From: Adiantum capillus-veneris
Lineage: Eukaryota; Streptophyta; Polypodiopsida; Polypodiales; Pteridaceae
DNA: 64,000 nucleotides
Reading direction: 5' to 3'
Assembly (NCBI GenBank): GCA_014529385.2
Contig: CM043968.1
Coordinates: 7,794,648-7,858,647 of the forward strand
The notes under the pieces are model-generated. The model had not been told where the DNA came from. It did not search any database and saw nothing but the letters and a program-made list of their open reading frames with translations. Positions 34,370 to 45,433 of this stretch are shown piece by piece; position 1 is the first letter of the stretch; each line of letters starts with the position of its first letter. Position numbers and translations under genes: made by a program.

Positions 34370-34705
34370 GGTTAGTCTCTGTCAATCAAACTTTAAGGAT
34401 GACTCGCTTTCCATTCTAGTCCAAAAAGATGGTTCGGTCCTTGATGTGGATCATCGCATCATTTTGATCGTGCCAAGGCATGCCCAAAAGAGCATTGCAA
34501 TGCCCTAACGGCATGATGTGAAAGTCTGCCTGGCCATGGTACCTTTGTACGGTGAGTGGAATAGCACCAACGAGTGGTACCGCTTTCTGAGTGTGCCATG
34601 TGACTAACTCAGCCTCAAGCTCTCTTGCAAATTGATCCTATTCAAAGTCCGTCTGCTTGAGGAACTCTAGGTGGATGAAATTTTCAGTGGCTCCTGGGTC
34701 GACAA
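34370..34705 (-). pseudogene. Retropepsin relic of another gypsy element
   Basis: Minus-strand translation gives VDPGATENFIHLEFLKQ, VPLVGAIPLTVQRYHGQADF, then FHIMPLGHCNALLGMPWHD. These align with the protease blocks of gypsies A-D (FDPGAKANFI and FYIMPLEGCDALLG) at clearly greater distance. Stops lie near 34637 and 34422. No RT follows. The fragment abuts LTR sequence at about 34700. It shows that a second, more diverged gypsy lineage once sat here. Confidence 0.7.
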
Positions 34706-35634
34706 TTCCCCTTTGAATCGGACGAGTTTTCATGCGTAACAACTCTCCGTTTTCGCAATCCTTCGCGATGGAACTGTACGTATGTGTGGGGGATTAGCAA
34801 TTAGCTAGGAAGCCCGACTAGTGGGGCATCACCATATGGGACATCTGTATGTATATGTGGGGGCAAACGCGCATAAAACCCCTCGAACTGTACATGGTCA
34901 ACTGAGAAGCCCAACTAGTGGGGCATCACCATATGTGCAAAGGGACGGGAGAGATGCACGAGAGCAAATCATCGCACTACATGAGACAAGGGAAGAAGGC
35001 AAGCTTTCCATTAAAGCTGTGAACCTGCACCCACTACTCATACACACACTATAGATGCACAATGAGGTCAAAAATCAGCCTCCACTCTCATTTGGGCGCT
35101 CCCTCTTGCAGAGGTGTCCTTCTAGAGCTTCCAAATCTAACAAGTGTTCAATTTGTTCCTTTGATTCGGTTTCCTAGTTCCCACCAACTTATAAAGTTGT
35201 TAGTGACTTGTCAAGTGGCCCAAATTTCATTTTGGCGCACAAAAGCTTCCATATTCATCAAAATTCAGTGCTTACTGACCCGACCAGTCCCAAATCTGAC
35301 AAGTGTCCAGTTTGCCCCTTTGGTTTGGTTTCCTAGTTCCCACCAACTTCTGAAGTTGTTAGTGACTTGCCGAGTGACCCAAATTCCATTTTGGCGCACA
35401 CAAGCTTCCATATTCATCAGATTTCAATGCTACTTAGCCCGACCAGTCCCAAACTAACCGACCTAGATTGTCGATGTGAGAAACCCGTTCGGCCGCAATC
35501 GCTTCACACTGGCCATGAAATGTCCACTTGCACCTTTTCAAGGGTTTCGAAGAAAACAAGTAAAAATAAAATAAATAAAAATATATAGTACATATTTAAA
35601 GAAGGCAACAGAAAAAATACACCTCTTGGTGACA
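34698..35634 (-). repeat. LTR fragment, C/E type
   Basis: Minus-oriented LTR sequence starting at AATTCCCCTTTGAATCGGACG (same words as 51613 onward) and ending TTGGTGACA at 35634. It contains shared LTR blocks such as AAGCCCAACTAGTGGGGCATCACC, found here twice near 34828 and 34910. It also holds the 158-bp tandem duplication listed separately. Confidence 0.7.
35131..35447. repeat. 158-bp tandem duplication within the LTR fragment
   Basis: Copies 35131-35288 and 35289-35447 both begin CCAAATCT-ACAAGTGT and end ACCAGTC, with scattered differences. The open frame 35062-35457 spanning both gives a repeated peptide and is not a gene. Confidence 0.85.
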
Positions 35635-36399
35635 TATGTATATACCTTCATAAGTTCAAAATAGTCTGAACTCACGAATTATAAGAGGGAATAAAGCACT
35701 CATGAAACTATAAAAGCAAGGGACACATGAAAAGAAAAGAAAAAAGAAAAACAAAAACAAAAACAAACAAACAAACTGAATCTCTTTGTTTGCTACGAAA
35801 CAAAACTAGATAAAACAAAACATTATTAACTTTAAGATGTCTTTAGAAAAGGCATACGTAAAATAAGTTGACGCAACTTTCTTGGCTTAAAACAAGTACT
35901 CAACTTTAAGCAAAAAAGGATAAGACATCTTAAAAACTTAATCCTAGAAATCAAACTTCACACAACAAATTCTAAAGGAACACATTCTTAAGTCCTCAGG
36001 TAAGCTAAATACGAAATCGAAAAATAAATACTACTACAAACCTACGAAGAGCAAAGATCCAAAGTTGACAATATGTGACCTCAACTTCGCTCTGCTTGTC
36101 CAAACAGGAGAATAAGATTATCACCTTTATCAAGCATAGTTTGGAGAACAGCTATGACATCCCCACTCACATCGTCAGTGCCCAAGAGTAGGTGCAGGTT
36201 TGTATAGAGGTCATTCATGCTTTGAACATACTCTACAAAACCAATGAGCTGAGTTTCTATCACCCTCGAGAGGTGATGGGCATACTCAACCATGATAAAG
36301 GCTAGCATTTGTCAAGCTATAGTAAAAATACTAGAAGCGCTAGAGATCAAAACAACAACATAAGGTGTTATTAAGTCAAACAATAAGTGGGCTTTTTAG
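35635..36399. other. AT-rich stretch, one unassigned minus ORF at 36081-36308
   Basis: Mostly A-rich sequence without recognisable coding content. The minus ORF 36308-36081 (MLAFIMVEYAHHLSRVIETQ, acidic end) has helical character but matches no family I know. It could be a piece of Gag from the element whose protease lies at 34370-34705, which has the same orientation and lies downstream. Evidence is weak. Confidence 0.3.
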
Positions 36400-36429
36400 C
36401 TCCCCACTTCTATTGAATTTACTACTGAT

Positions 36430-38790
36430 TATCTTGAACATTCCAAAGGAAGAAACATTAAAAATAAACTTACTACGATGCAAAAATGAACGAACGTTTT
36501 TCATGATTCTTTTGAATGAGTATCCTTTTTCAACTAGTAAAGAAATAAGATGGCAAGATTGAACAACAAAAGCAGATGTACTAACACAAGGACGAGAAAA
36601 AATCTAATTAGTTGAAAGCAAATGACACCGTACTTAGCTAAAAGAGAAATGTTCGAAGAAATATGAGGCATACGGATGATATTTAGATTGGCATATTCTC
36701 ATTCAAGGAGCTTATCATAGATATCTACTTCTAATCCCAAGGGAGTCTAAAAAATCTTAAGGTCTAAAAAGGCACAACAATCACTATTTGTGGTACAGTT
36801 AAGTTCACAAAACTCCTTAGGATAGATTCCTCCACCTACAGAACTCGAATTCAAGTACATAAAATCTTGAAAAGAAGGAACCTCAAGAACAAAAAGATCA
36901 TCTACAATACATCTTACATTGCATAACTTGTGCAAAAATATTGGGCAAGTGTTAGCAAGGACAAGACGCTCCATAAAATCAAACTCATAAGTAAAAAGAT
37001 AGAAATTAGCAAGAAAAACAACACAAATGGTGCCCATAGGGATACCAATGTTTGCTTGAAAAGAGAGTCGCCGACGGTTATATATAAATTGTCCAAAACA
37101 AAATCTAACCAAGATATGTTGTCAATGTCATTTACAATCCTGGTGAATCTCTTTCTTCCTTTGCCTACATCTACATTCTTACTTTTCAACCATAAGAAGT
37201 CAAAGTTCAAGGCTGACTTTTCTACTAGCAATGCCTTGTACCTATCCTTCTCAAGCTTGTAAGCAAAAACTTTTGAAATAAGAGACTTGACTCTAAATTT
37301 AAGGTCCTCCAAATTTAGCTTCGTGTATAGCGTTGTAAAGTCAAAAGTTTGGAGACACAAAGGAGAAGATTTCTCCCTAAGACTTCTTTAAGAGTTCAAA
37401 AACTTCATAACAGGAATCACACCCACTGAATCATTTAAAATCCAACTTGCATCGGTAGGTATGTCTGCTTCCTTTAGCATATTTTTCCACAATTCATTTA
37501 CGCTAGGTAAAATGGCTTTGAAACAATAACTAAGCCATTTGGAAACCTCGATCAAAGAGGTGTTACAAGAAGCAGCTCTAAATCTAGGCTTTATAGGGTT
37601 CTTGTGGAGCTTCCAAACGGTATATAAAAAAGGTAATTTAGGCTGGCACTTGAAACCAAAAGACTTACAAAAGTCTTGATGTTTCAAGATAACCTCTTGC
37701 ATCGAAAGATCACAATCATTGTAAGTCTGAGAGTTTACTTCACCTAACAAGCATTCTAAATAAAACTTTTTGCACGTAGCAACAAAGTTATTAGAGCACT
37801 TCACTTATCTAAGTAAGAGATTACAAAATCACGATGAAATTTCCTAAGAGCATCACGATCAGAAGAAGATAAGCTATTCCTTCCTGAAGAAACGTTCCTA
37901 GAGCAAGATGCTAATTTCAAAGAAGCTTTCTTGAGGACTACAGACTTCCAAGGGGTAAAAACACCCTGAACTCCTAAAGACTCCTCAAACTTTACTACGA
38001 AACTACAAATTCCTTTCTCTATGGCTTTGAGAAGACAAAAACCATTTGAGGAAGGGAGCCTATATTTAGTACCTCTTGAGAAAAGGTCTTTCAAGGAATC
38101 CGAAGGCAGAATAGAACAAGCAAAAGTAACTACATGACCCAAAGCTTCATTTACGTAAGAAGAAAAGGCAGTTCTACTACAAGGGCAATCAATACTTGAG
38201 ATTGCTAGCCTTTCTTGCTTTTTAAGATTACGTCCGATGTCACTGTAGTTGAAAGCTTTTGTCCTAAAGTTTTCACATATTTGAAAGCTACGACGGGATG
38301 GTTCCATACCTTTCTCACACAAGGAGGGAGAGCATACAAAGCTGCTTGAGATCTCAAAATAGAGCTTAATCCAATCTTGTCTAAGTCAGGGGAGGTAAAG
38401 ATAGTTATCAACAAATCTTTCTTTCCAACCAAGGGGTTTTTCAAACTAGGACACTTGGACTTCATAAATTTGCCTAACAGTACTCGAAGTTGAGTACTAT
38501 GAGACTCTCTTAGCTCCAAATCTTCATAAGAGTAATTCTCAAGGGTATACAAGAGCTTAAATAGGATCCTTATATTATACCTTTCAAATAATTTATAAGA
38601 AAAAGAACCCGACTCCATGGCTCTAGATAGGTAAATCAATCTCCGTTTAAAATCCCTGTAAGCAAAAATTCTATGGTTAGAAGGGTCATCATGCTCAATT
38701 CTAGAGATTGAAGCCCTGGGGAGACCTTGAACTCTACTAGAAATAATGTTGTGCAAGACAACTGGATTGATTTCAGGGATAGAAGGTGGA
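36430..38790 (-). pseudogene. Penelope-type reverse transcriptase (broken)
   Basis: Blocks in order: IFAYRDFKRRLIYLSRAMES (N-terminal), ALPPCVRKVWNHPVVAFKYV, then YVNEALGHVVTFACSILP and SRGTKYRLPSS, LPFLYTVWKLHKNPIKPRFR (fingers), FDFTTLYTKLNLEDL (motif A, about 37345), IGIPMGTICVVFLANFYL (motif B), and RCIVDDLFVL (motif C, near 36905). YPKEFCEL and CAFLDLKIF follow, then a thumb reading YGVICFQLIRFF and LVEKGYSFKRIMKNVRSF down to about 36430. DFTTLYT, KLHKNP and the thumb pattern are diagnostic of Penelope-like RTs. Frames change near 38250, 37800, 37040 and 36570. Confidence 0.85.
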
Positions 38791-38828
38791 TCTGAACAAG
38801 AACCTTTAGGAATCCAAATTTTTTTAAA

Positions 38829-39245
38829 CTAACTTGAAGGGAAAACTAACTCGGGTTTGGGATGCCTTTGCCAACGCATAGGTTTCTTAAGGTAAATTGT
38901 CTTATTTTTACGTAAAGAAGACTTTCCTTCCAAGTTGAAACCTTTAGGGAAAAAAATATACAAAGTTCTCAACCAAAACAACTCTCGAGGCCACGCTGAT
39001 TTATAGAACTCTTTAGAGTTTCTGAAATTACCCCCTATGTGCTCAATGAGAAAACAACGGAAAGACTCAAAGCCATGTTTCGCTATTGCCGCATACAACG
39101 ATTTCAAACTTTCACATACGGTGCTCTTACTTTGAACTTTTCTCGTTACATGTTCCTGAAAACGGACAAAAGCTGTTCGAAAGGTTTAGCTAACAGACAT
39201 CATAGAACTATCATGAATACTATAAATAACTTGGTGACATACCCC
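38829..39245 (-). pseudogene. GIY-YIG endonuclease domain, N-terminal to the RT
   Basis: The best block is SLKSLYAAIAKHGFESFRCF, followed by RELFWLRTLYIFFPKGFNLE, which fits the second half of GIY-YIG domains (Y-A-I-K-G...F, then the catalytic Glu and P-G-N). Upstream, FVRFQEHVTRK supplies the R-x-x-H helix. A degraded IYSIHD near 39215 stands where GIY belongs; the YIG strand is eroded (MMSVS, then a stop). It would nick DNA for target-primed copying. It is in the same frame as the first RT-side segment, separated by one stop near 38829. Confidence 0.75.
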
Positions 39246-39250
39246 ACCCT

Positions 39251-39476
39251 TGAAATACTGCAAGAGACCTCGCTTGCATGCCGATTATACATGCTGATCT
39301 CCTGATATCACAAGTACTCTATGATGGAAATCAAAGATATACATGCTTCCGGAAATGTAGCGTTGGTTAACCAACCTGGCTACCACACATATATGAAGCA
39401 TAGAAGTTTTTTGGTATACTCTCAAGTACAAACTTCTCTAGCCAAATTTTGTATGGAAACAATAGATACAATTGCT
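39251..39476. other. No gene recognised; left flank of element H
   Basis: Sequence between the Penelope-like element and the TCACT target site of H. It may hold the 5' end of the Penelope-like element. A weak CTGATATCAC...GGAAATC string near 39300 is not a convincing ribozyme. Confidence 0.35.
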
Positions 39477-39481
39477 TCACT

Positions 39482-40619
39482 TGTAAGGTGCAGCGGATTG
39501 ATTGTTTGCGCTTTGCTCAAGATGAGTGCTCCGAACTATGCTCAAGGTTCCTTTTGTTCTTATGGAAGGTAGAGCCTTCCGTTCTTAATGAGAGAGTGCT
39601 ATGATCACAAACAAAGTGAATGGACATTGTGCGTGCAAGTGTATGAGACTAAGAGATAGAGAGAGAAGAGAGATACGACACCAGAGACGTAAAACCCTCC
39701 TCCGAAGGCCCCACTCTCGTCGGCGAGAGTGGTCTACTTATGATTGCACAAAGTGGTACAATGCAGATGCAATGGACTGATGACGACGACGACTTTAGAG
39801 CTGAAATCTGCGGTCTTCTAACTACTGAATTTCAGGGCTGTTTCGGTGGCTGAAAATGACTGTTTTGGCTGCGTTTTCGAGGGCTGAAAATGGGGGTCTT
39901 CTACATGCATCTAGGGCTGAATCTGTTGCTAATTTTAACTGCTGAAAATGCTGCTCATCTGTTGCATGTGAGGCTGAAAATGAAAACGCTAAGGGCTGCC
40001 TGTAGCGTTAGTAAAAACGCTGAAGATCTGGTACTGCTGGCGATGATGCACAGTTGAAAACGCTAGGGATCTTGAGGACTGTTGGCGATCATGGGGAACT
40101 GGAAACGCCAGGCAAGGGGTGGTGATGGTGAAGACCAAAACACTAGAGCTGACTGTCTGTGACGATCAAGCAAGGCTGGAAATGCCAAGTGAGGGAAGGT
40201 ACTGTGGGTTCTTGCTGAGAAGGTGCCTCTTGAGCGGGAAGCTCCTGCTGCATCTTCTGCCATTTAGTGCTAACTTGGGTTTGCTTATATACAAACTTAG
40301 CAAAATTGCCCTACCTACTTTTGTTGGGAAGTCGCTTAAAAATAATAAGTGAAAATTGTCAAAAATAGAAAAAATAGGCTAAAATCACTGCAAAAATCCC
40401 CTAACTGATTCTAATGGATTCTGATGGGAATATTGATGATCATGCTGTGTGCAACCAGAGGATATGCATCTACACTAAGTGACTGGGCATGCACGGTCTA
40501 CGAATAGACTCACAAAAGTGTCAGATCACTTCTAAATCTAGACTGATTGGACTGACTGAACCCTGATCATGTTGTAGCTTTTGTCCACGGACACATAGGG
40601 TTGGATGTGTCACGTGACA
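39482..40619 (-). repeat. Element H 3' LTR
   Basis: 1138 bp, TGTAAGGTGCAGCGG to GTGTCACGTGACA in plus coordinates. It closely matches the other LTR. A 21-bp segment present in the other copy (about 42967-42987) is missing here between two GATG words, a deletion with short homology. The (minus) start is the palindrome TGTCACGTGACA. Confidence 0.9.
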
Positions 40620-40630
40620 TCCCCTCCTTT

Positions 40631-42163
40631 TCAAAGTGAGGTACTGATACCGAACTGTATGGCGTCGAGGGAGATCGCCAATAGCATTCGGAATCTTGAA
40701 AGAGACTCTTCGCCGGCCCACTCTGATGTGTGGGTCGTGCAGTACTTGAACTTCATAAAGGTCTGCAACGCTTGCTTCTTTGGGCCGCGCCAAAAGCGAC
40801 ACAAAGTCTTTTGAGTCTCCTTCAATGCTTCAACTGCGTCGAGAGTCATGCTTCTTTCTCCTTCAAGAATCTCCATGGCTGAAAATTCCTGAAACCACTT
40901 CCAACACAAAAACATAAACATACCCATTCCATGTAAAGTGAATGGAAAAAATCTTGTCTTCGCTAAAGACTATGTATGCAATGTAGATGAACATAGAGAC
41001 GGAGTGACAACCCGTTCATCCAACACATGCAAACAATGAGATCGAATCTTTCTCTTATAATCTAGAGCAATCAACTGTGGCAAAACACAATGGAAATGCC
41101 CACGCTTGGTGCTCATACTTTCATGTGCTCGTTCGGAAACTCTGTCATGCCAAGGAAGAGACATGCAATGTGACTTCCTTACATACATACTTTTCAGCTT
41201 TTCACGAAAAATCCGCATACATTCGTGCTCATTCATGAGAGAAACGTGCTCAACATACAATATGTCATACCTAGGAAAAGGGATTTCATAAAGACGTTGA
41301 CTAAAATACAAGAAACGATCACGAATGAAACACTCGAACAATGCGTGCCTATCAATCATGCGAACACATAATACTTCCTATGAGGGTTCTTTGGACCTAA
41401 GCTCGAGAGCCAAGATCGATCCTTCTTCGTGATTGATCGAATCTACAACGAGGTTAGTTTCGCTACAAAAAGCATCCACTAACACATCATCCTTGTGAAC
41501 AATCACATCATCTTCATGCAACTCATCATGCTTGTGAGAAATCACATCTTGATCATGCAAATCATCATGCTCGTGAGAAATCACATCTTGATCATGCAAA
41601 TCATCATGCTCATCATTATCATTCAAATCATCATGCTTCTCTTTGTCATCCAAACCATCATGCAAATCATTGTCATTCAAATCATCATCATGCTTCACAC
41701 AATCATGCAAATCCTGTGTATCATGCTTTGGAGAAGAAGAGACTGAGAGAGTCTCCTTTCCCCAAATCTCTTGCATCTGTGCCTGAACTTGATAAAAGAG
41801 TCGCCAAAACTCTTTGTTGTGTCGGTCGCTCTTTTCTTCGAGGGGTTTGTTCTCACGATCAAATTCTGATTGTCTTGCTTTGTTCTCTCGATCAAATTCT
41901 GCTTCTCTTGCTTTGGCTTCCAAGCGTGCTTGCTCGCTCTCACGCGCTATGGCTGCCATTCTTTCTTGGTATTTGCGCTCTATGGCTGTTGTTCTTTCTT
42001 CGCTTTCTAACTTCCTTTCCATCATCCTCTTGTCGAAAGCCGCCATAGGAGTTAGTGCAATCCTTGATGTAGATGGGAAAGGGGGAGGGTCGGAAAAAAC
42101 TCCTAGTGGGGAAAATTCTTCTTCGCCTCTCTCATGCTCATCACCTCCAAGCGAAGTATCCAT
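40631..42163 (-). pseudogene. Element H ORF: coiled coil, D/H repeat, chromodomain-like end
   Basis: A single 511-codon frame from ATG 42163 to the stop at 40631, broken only by two TAG codons (about 41378 and 40970). Residues about 40-140 form a charged coiled coil (RMMERKLESEERTTAIERKY). Next is an Asp/His-rich tract with repeated HDDLHDQDVISHEH (about 41690-41500). A middle region with RHALFECFIRDRFLYFSQRL is not recognised. The last 60 residues (QALQTFMKFKYCTTH, SEWAGEESLSRF) weakly follow the chromodomain-like tail of plant gypsy pol proteins. No known enzymatic domain is present. The function may be Gag-like. Uncertain. Confidence 0.6.
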
Positions 42164-42650
42164 TCCGCTTCAAGTGATGACCATTCTAAAGTCGTGGGTT
42201 CTTGTGGTCTTGGGTTCTTAAGTTCACGAGGAACTTGGGTTCTTGTGGATCTTGGGTTCTAGGGTTCTTGAGGTTCTTGAGAGTCTTGAGGTTCTTGAGG
42301 TTCTTCTTTCGCTTGCAATATGTGTTTGAGAAGGATCTTCTCTTCACCCGAGCTCTACTCCTTTCCGCGGGCGCACCCCTTGGCGGCCTTGCGTTCACAC
42401 CAAGGTTGCTTTTTCCCACCTCACGTCGATTGGCCGGCTGCTAAGTGCACGGTCCGCTCTCAGTGAATGAAAAGAGACACAAGGGGAGGCTGGACAAGCC
42501 CTTCTTTCTTGGGATTCTTGTCACTCTTCAAAAAACACGATTAGGAACCGACACGCCCAAGCGAACTTGGGTTCGTGCGACCTCAACAAGCAAAAAAAAT
42601 TCTTGTGATTCTTGTGGTTCTTTCCTTGAGTGATACAGAACACTGCCAAA
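42164..42650 (-). other. Element H leader with short repeats
   Basis: The leader between the primer-binding site and the ORF. Between about 42190 and 42310 it is built from degenerate 9-bp units (TTCTTGAGG/TTCTTGTGG). Antisense and sense ORFs here reflect the repeat. No gene recognised. Confidence 0.55.
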
Positions 42651-42662
42651 GCTTTGATACCA
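42651..42662 (-). promoter_or_regulatory. Primer-binding site of element H
   Basis: Minus-strand TGGTATCAAAGC lies one or two bases inside the right LTR. It differs by one base from TGGTATCAGAGC, the complement of plant initiator tRNA-Met. This supports minus orientation and a priming tRNA different from that of gypsies B and E. Confidence 0.8.
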
Positions 42663-42663
42663 A

Positions 42664-43824
42664 AGTTAGGTGCAGCGGAATGATTGTTTGCGCTTTGCTC
42701 AAGATGAGTGCTCCAAACTATGCTCAAGGCTCCTTTTGTTCTTATGGAAGGTAGAGCCTTCTGTTCTTAATGAGAGAGTGCTATGATCACAAACAAAGTG
42801 AATGGACACTGTGCGTGCAAGTGTATGAGACTGAGAGATAGAGAGAGAAGAGAGATACGACACCAGAGACGTTGTAATACCCTCCTCCGAAGGCCCCACT
42901 CTCGTCGGCGAGAGTGGTCTACTTATGATTGCACAAAGTGGTACAATGCGGATGCAATGGACTGATGCAACCGGGAACTATGCCGATGACGACGACGACT
43001 ATAGGGCTGAACTCTGCGGTCTTCTAACTGCTGAATTTTGGGGCTGTTTCGGTGGCTGAAAATGACTGTTTTGGCTGCGTTTTTGAGGGCTGAAAATGGG
43101 GTCTTCTGCATGCATCTAGGGCTGAATCTGTTGCTAATTTTAACTGCTGAAAACGCTGCTCATCTGTTGCATGTGAGGCTGAAAATGAAAACGCTGAGGG
43201 CTGCCTGTAGCGTTAGTAAAAACGCTGAAGATCTGGTACTGCTGGCGATGATGCACAGTTGAAAACGCTAGGGATCTTGAGGACTATTGGCGATCATGGG
43301 GAACTGGAAACGCCAGGCAAGGGGTGGTGATGGTGAAGACCAAAACACTAGAGCTGACTGTCTGTGACGATCAAGCAAGGCTGGAAATGCCAAGTGAGGG
43401 AAGGTACTGCGGGTTCTTGCTGAGAAGGTGCCTGTTGAGCGGGAAGCTCCTGCTGCATCTTCTGCCATTTAGTGCTAACTTGGGTTTGCTTATATACAAA
43501 CTTAGCAAAATTGCCCTACCTACTTTTGTAGGGAAGTCACTTAAAAATAATAAGTGAAAATTGTCAAAAATAGAAAAAATAGGCTAAAATCACTGCAAAA
43601 ATCCCCTAACTGATTCTAATGGATTCTGATGGGAATACTGATGATCATGATGTGTGCAACCAGAGGATATGCATCTACACTAAGTGACTGGGCATGCACG
43701 GTCTACGAATAGACTCACAAAAGTGTCAGATCACTTCTAAATCTAGACTGATTGGACTGACTGAACCCAGATCATGTTGTAGCTTTTGTCCACGGACACA
43801 TAGGGTTGGATGTGTCACGTGACA
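42664..43824 (-). repeat. Element H 5' LTR
   Basis: About 1160 bp, nearly identical to the left LTR apart from small indels and scattered substitutions; followed by TSD TCACT (43825-43829). Short ORFs in both LTRs (e.g. 43268-43557) are identical by descent and not genes. Confidence 0.9.
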
Positions 43825-43901
43825 TCACTACTCCTTTGAGCATCATTAATTATGCTCTCACATTGCTCCATAAAGCTACAGCAAGTCACTATGGGTTCCA
43901 T

Positions 43902-45433
43902 CTAAAAGGTTTCAAGATATAGTTGCAATAGCTGAGGTGAATTAACTAATTCATACTCTTCCATCCATTTAGCATCCAAAGATGGATAGTTCTTGAACTT
44001 CACCAAGTAGCCCCTTGCAACCTTTCCTCTAACCTTCCTTTCCTTATGTGCCAATATCTGTTCAGGAACAAGAATCTCAGCCAATTCTTCCACTTCGGGC
44101 TGTTCCTCATCAAGCATATTCTCTGGCACATTACCAACAAAGGGCCTTAGAAGGCTGGCATGAAAAGCATTATGTATTTACCAGCCTTCTGGTAGCTTCG
44201 ACTTGTAAGCTACATTGCTGATCATTTCTGAAATTTGAAAAGGACCCATAATATTGCATACAGAGCTTTGGAAACAAACGTTCTTTGCCTTTCCTTTTCC
44301 TTGACCTAGCCTTTTCAAAGTGCAAAAGTACCCAATCACCTTCACGACGGTAACGATCAATAGCTTTCTTTTGCTTAGCTTGAATCTTCTCAACAGCAAT
44401 CTTTTTCTTCCTGTAAGTTTCCTCCATGTCTTGCACATACTTGTTTGCCTCAAATATCTTGTCCTTAGTTTGCAAAATCGGTCGACTTTCTTCCCTCCTT
44501 CCACTATCTCAAATGGTGCCTTGCCTGTTGATGTATGCACACTATTATTGTAAGCATATTCAACCAATGGGAGATGGTGTTCCCAAGTTGCCTTGTGCTC
44601 TGACACATAACATTTGAGCAGATCTTGGACAGTAGAATTTGCCTCTTTTGATTGTCCATCAGTTTGTGGATGAAACGAAGATGAGAACTTCAGCTTAGTG
44701 CTTAGTGCCCATCTTCTCAAACAATACCTTCCAGAAAAGACTCGTCATACGTGGATCCCTGTCACTGACAATTGGCTGAGGCATCCCGTGGTATTTAAAG
44801 ATATTGCTCATGAATATCTTGATCATGTGTTCTCGCTTTATCTTCTTCCTAACATGAATGAAATGGACCTGCCTTGAACCTACAAATGATAGTCCAAATC
44901 CCATCATTGCTTGTTTGCGTTCTTGGAAGATCAAAGATAAAGTCCATTGCTATGATTTCCCATGGCGTATCAGGGATCGACAATGGCTGCAACAATCCCG
45001 GTTGATTTTGCCTATCAAATTGGACTTTTTGGCATACTAAGCATGATGTTACAAATGTGTCAACATCTTGACATAAAGTTGGCCAATAGAAGAATGTCTC
45101 GACCCCTTTCACTGTCGCATCAATTCCACGATGCCTAGCATATGGTGGAGCATGACTTTCCATCAAAACCTTTGGCCGTAACTGTTTAGTGACGCACAAC
45201 TTTCCATGCATCATGAGAAAGTCATTCTTAAGCACATAGCGTTCATGATTTTTCTCATCAACAAGCTGATCATAAATCCTTGTAAAATCTGAATCTTCAG
45301 CATATTGTGTCTTCATTTTGTCTAGTTCACAATGGTACGAAATTGACACTACCGAAATTCGGGGCTTTCGTAACAACGCCTCAGCCACCACGTTCTTTTT
45401 CCTTTCTACATGCACAATCTGAAAATGGAACAT
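43902..45433 (-). pseudogene. Gypsy C integrase and chromodomain
   Basis: From 45433: the RNase H tail FHFQIVHVERKKNVVAEALL, the zinc finger HRGIDATVKGVETFFYWP and CLVCQKVQFDRQ, core MDFIFDLPRTQTSN, PIVSDRDPRMTSLF and HPQTDGQSKEANSTV. A decayed GPF-type region follows (RLFPKLCMQYYGSF), then the chromodomain (EILVPEQILAHKERKVRGKVARG to WMEEYELVNSP, 44080-43930) and the stop at 43902. Three frame changes (near 44880, 44700 and 44480). Integrase would insert the cDNA and the chromodomain would steer it to chromatin. Confidence 0.85.

Larger units (their letters stand above)
36400..39250 (-). mobile_element. Penelope-like element with N-terminal GIY-YIG endonuclease
   Basis: On the minus strand a GIY-YIG nuclease (39245-38829) comes first and a Penelope-type RT (about 38790-36430) follows. 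Canonical Penelope elements have the nuclease at the C-terminus. The N-terminal order is known from the Naiad/Chlamys clade, described in green algae, some plants and many invertebrates, and an N-terminal nuclease may also occur in related plant groups. At least four frame changes and several stops make this an old copy. No terminal repeats could be delimited. Confidence 0.82.
39482..43824 (-). mobile_element. Compact LTR element H with TSD TCACT
   Basis: Two long terminal repeats (39482-40619 and 42664-43824) flank a 2.0-kb interior. TCACT precedes the first (39477-39481) and follows the second (43825-43829), so the ends are intact. Minus orientation is set by a primer-binding site next to the right LTR and a purine tract (AAAAGGAGGGGA) next to the left one. 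The interior has one long ORF without RT, protease or integrase, so H is non-autonomous. It separates the Penelope-like element from the end of gypsy C. Confidence 0.9.

Noticed and set aside
35062-35457. 131-codon plus-strand ORF with an internal repeat
   Set aside because: Spans the tandem LTR duplication; the repeated peptide comes from the DNA repeat.
36540-36620. Possible Copia RT tail (AAAGCAGATGTACTAACACAAGG)
   Set aside because: The opposite strand reads as the thumb of the Penelope-like RT (LVEKGYSFKRIMKNVRSF), which explains the whole segment.
39776-39820. CTGATGA...GAAA string resembling a hammerhead ribozyme core in the H LTR
   Set aside because: The bases between the two boxes do not form stem II, the flanking stems are absent, and the other LTR copy does not keep the core.
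40119-40352. 77-codon ORF present twice (also 43324-43557)
   Set aside because: The two copies lie at equivalent places in the two LTRs of H, so identity reflects LTR homology, not a conserved gene.
41495-41746. Ile/Met-rich repeat ORF on the plus strand
   Set aside because: Antisense shadow of the D/H-rich repeat in the element H ORF.
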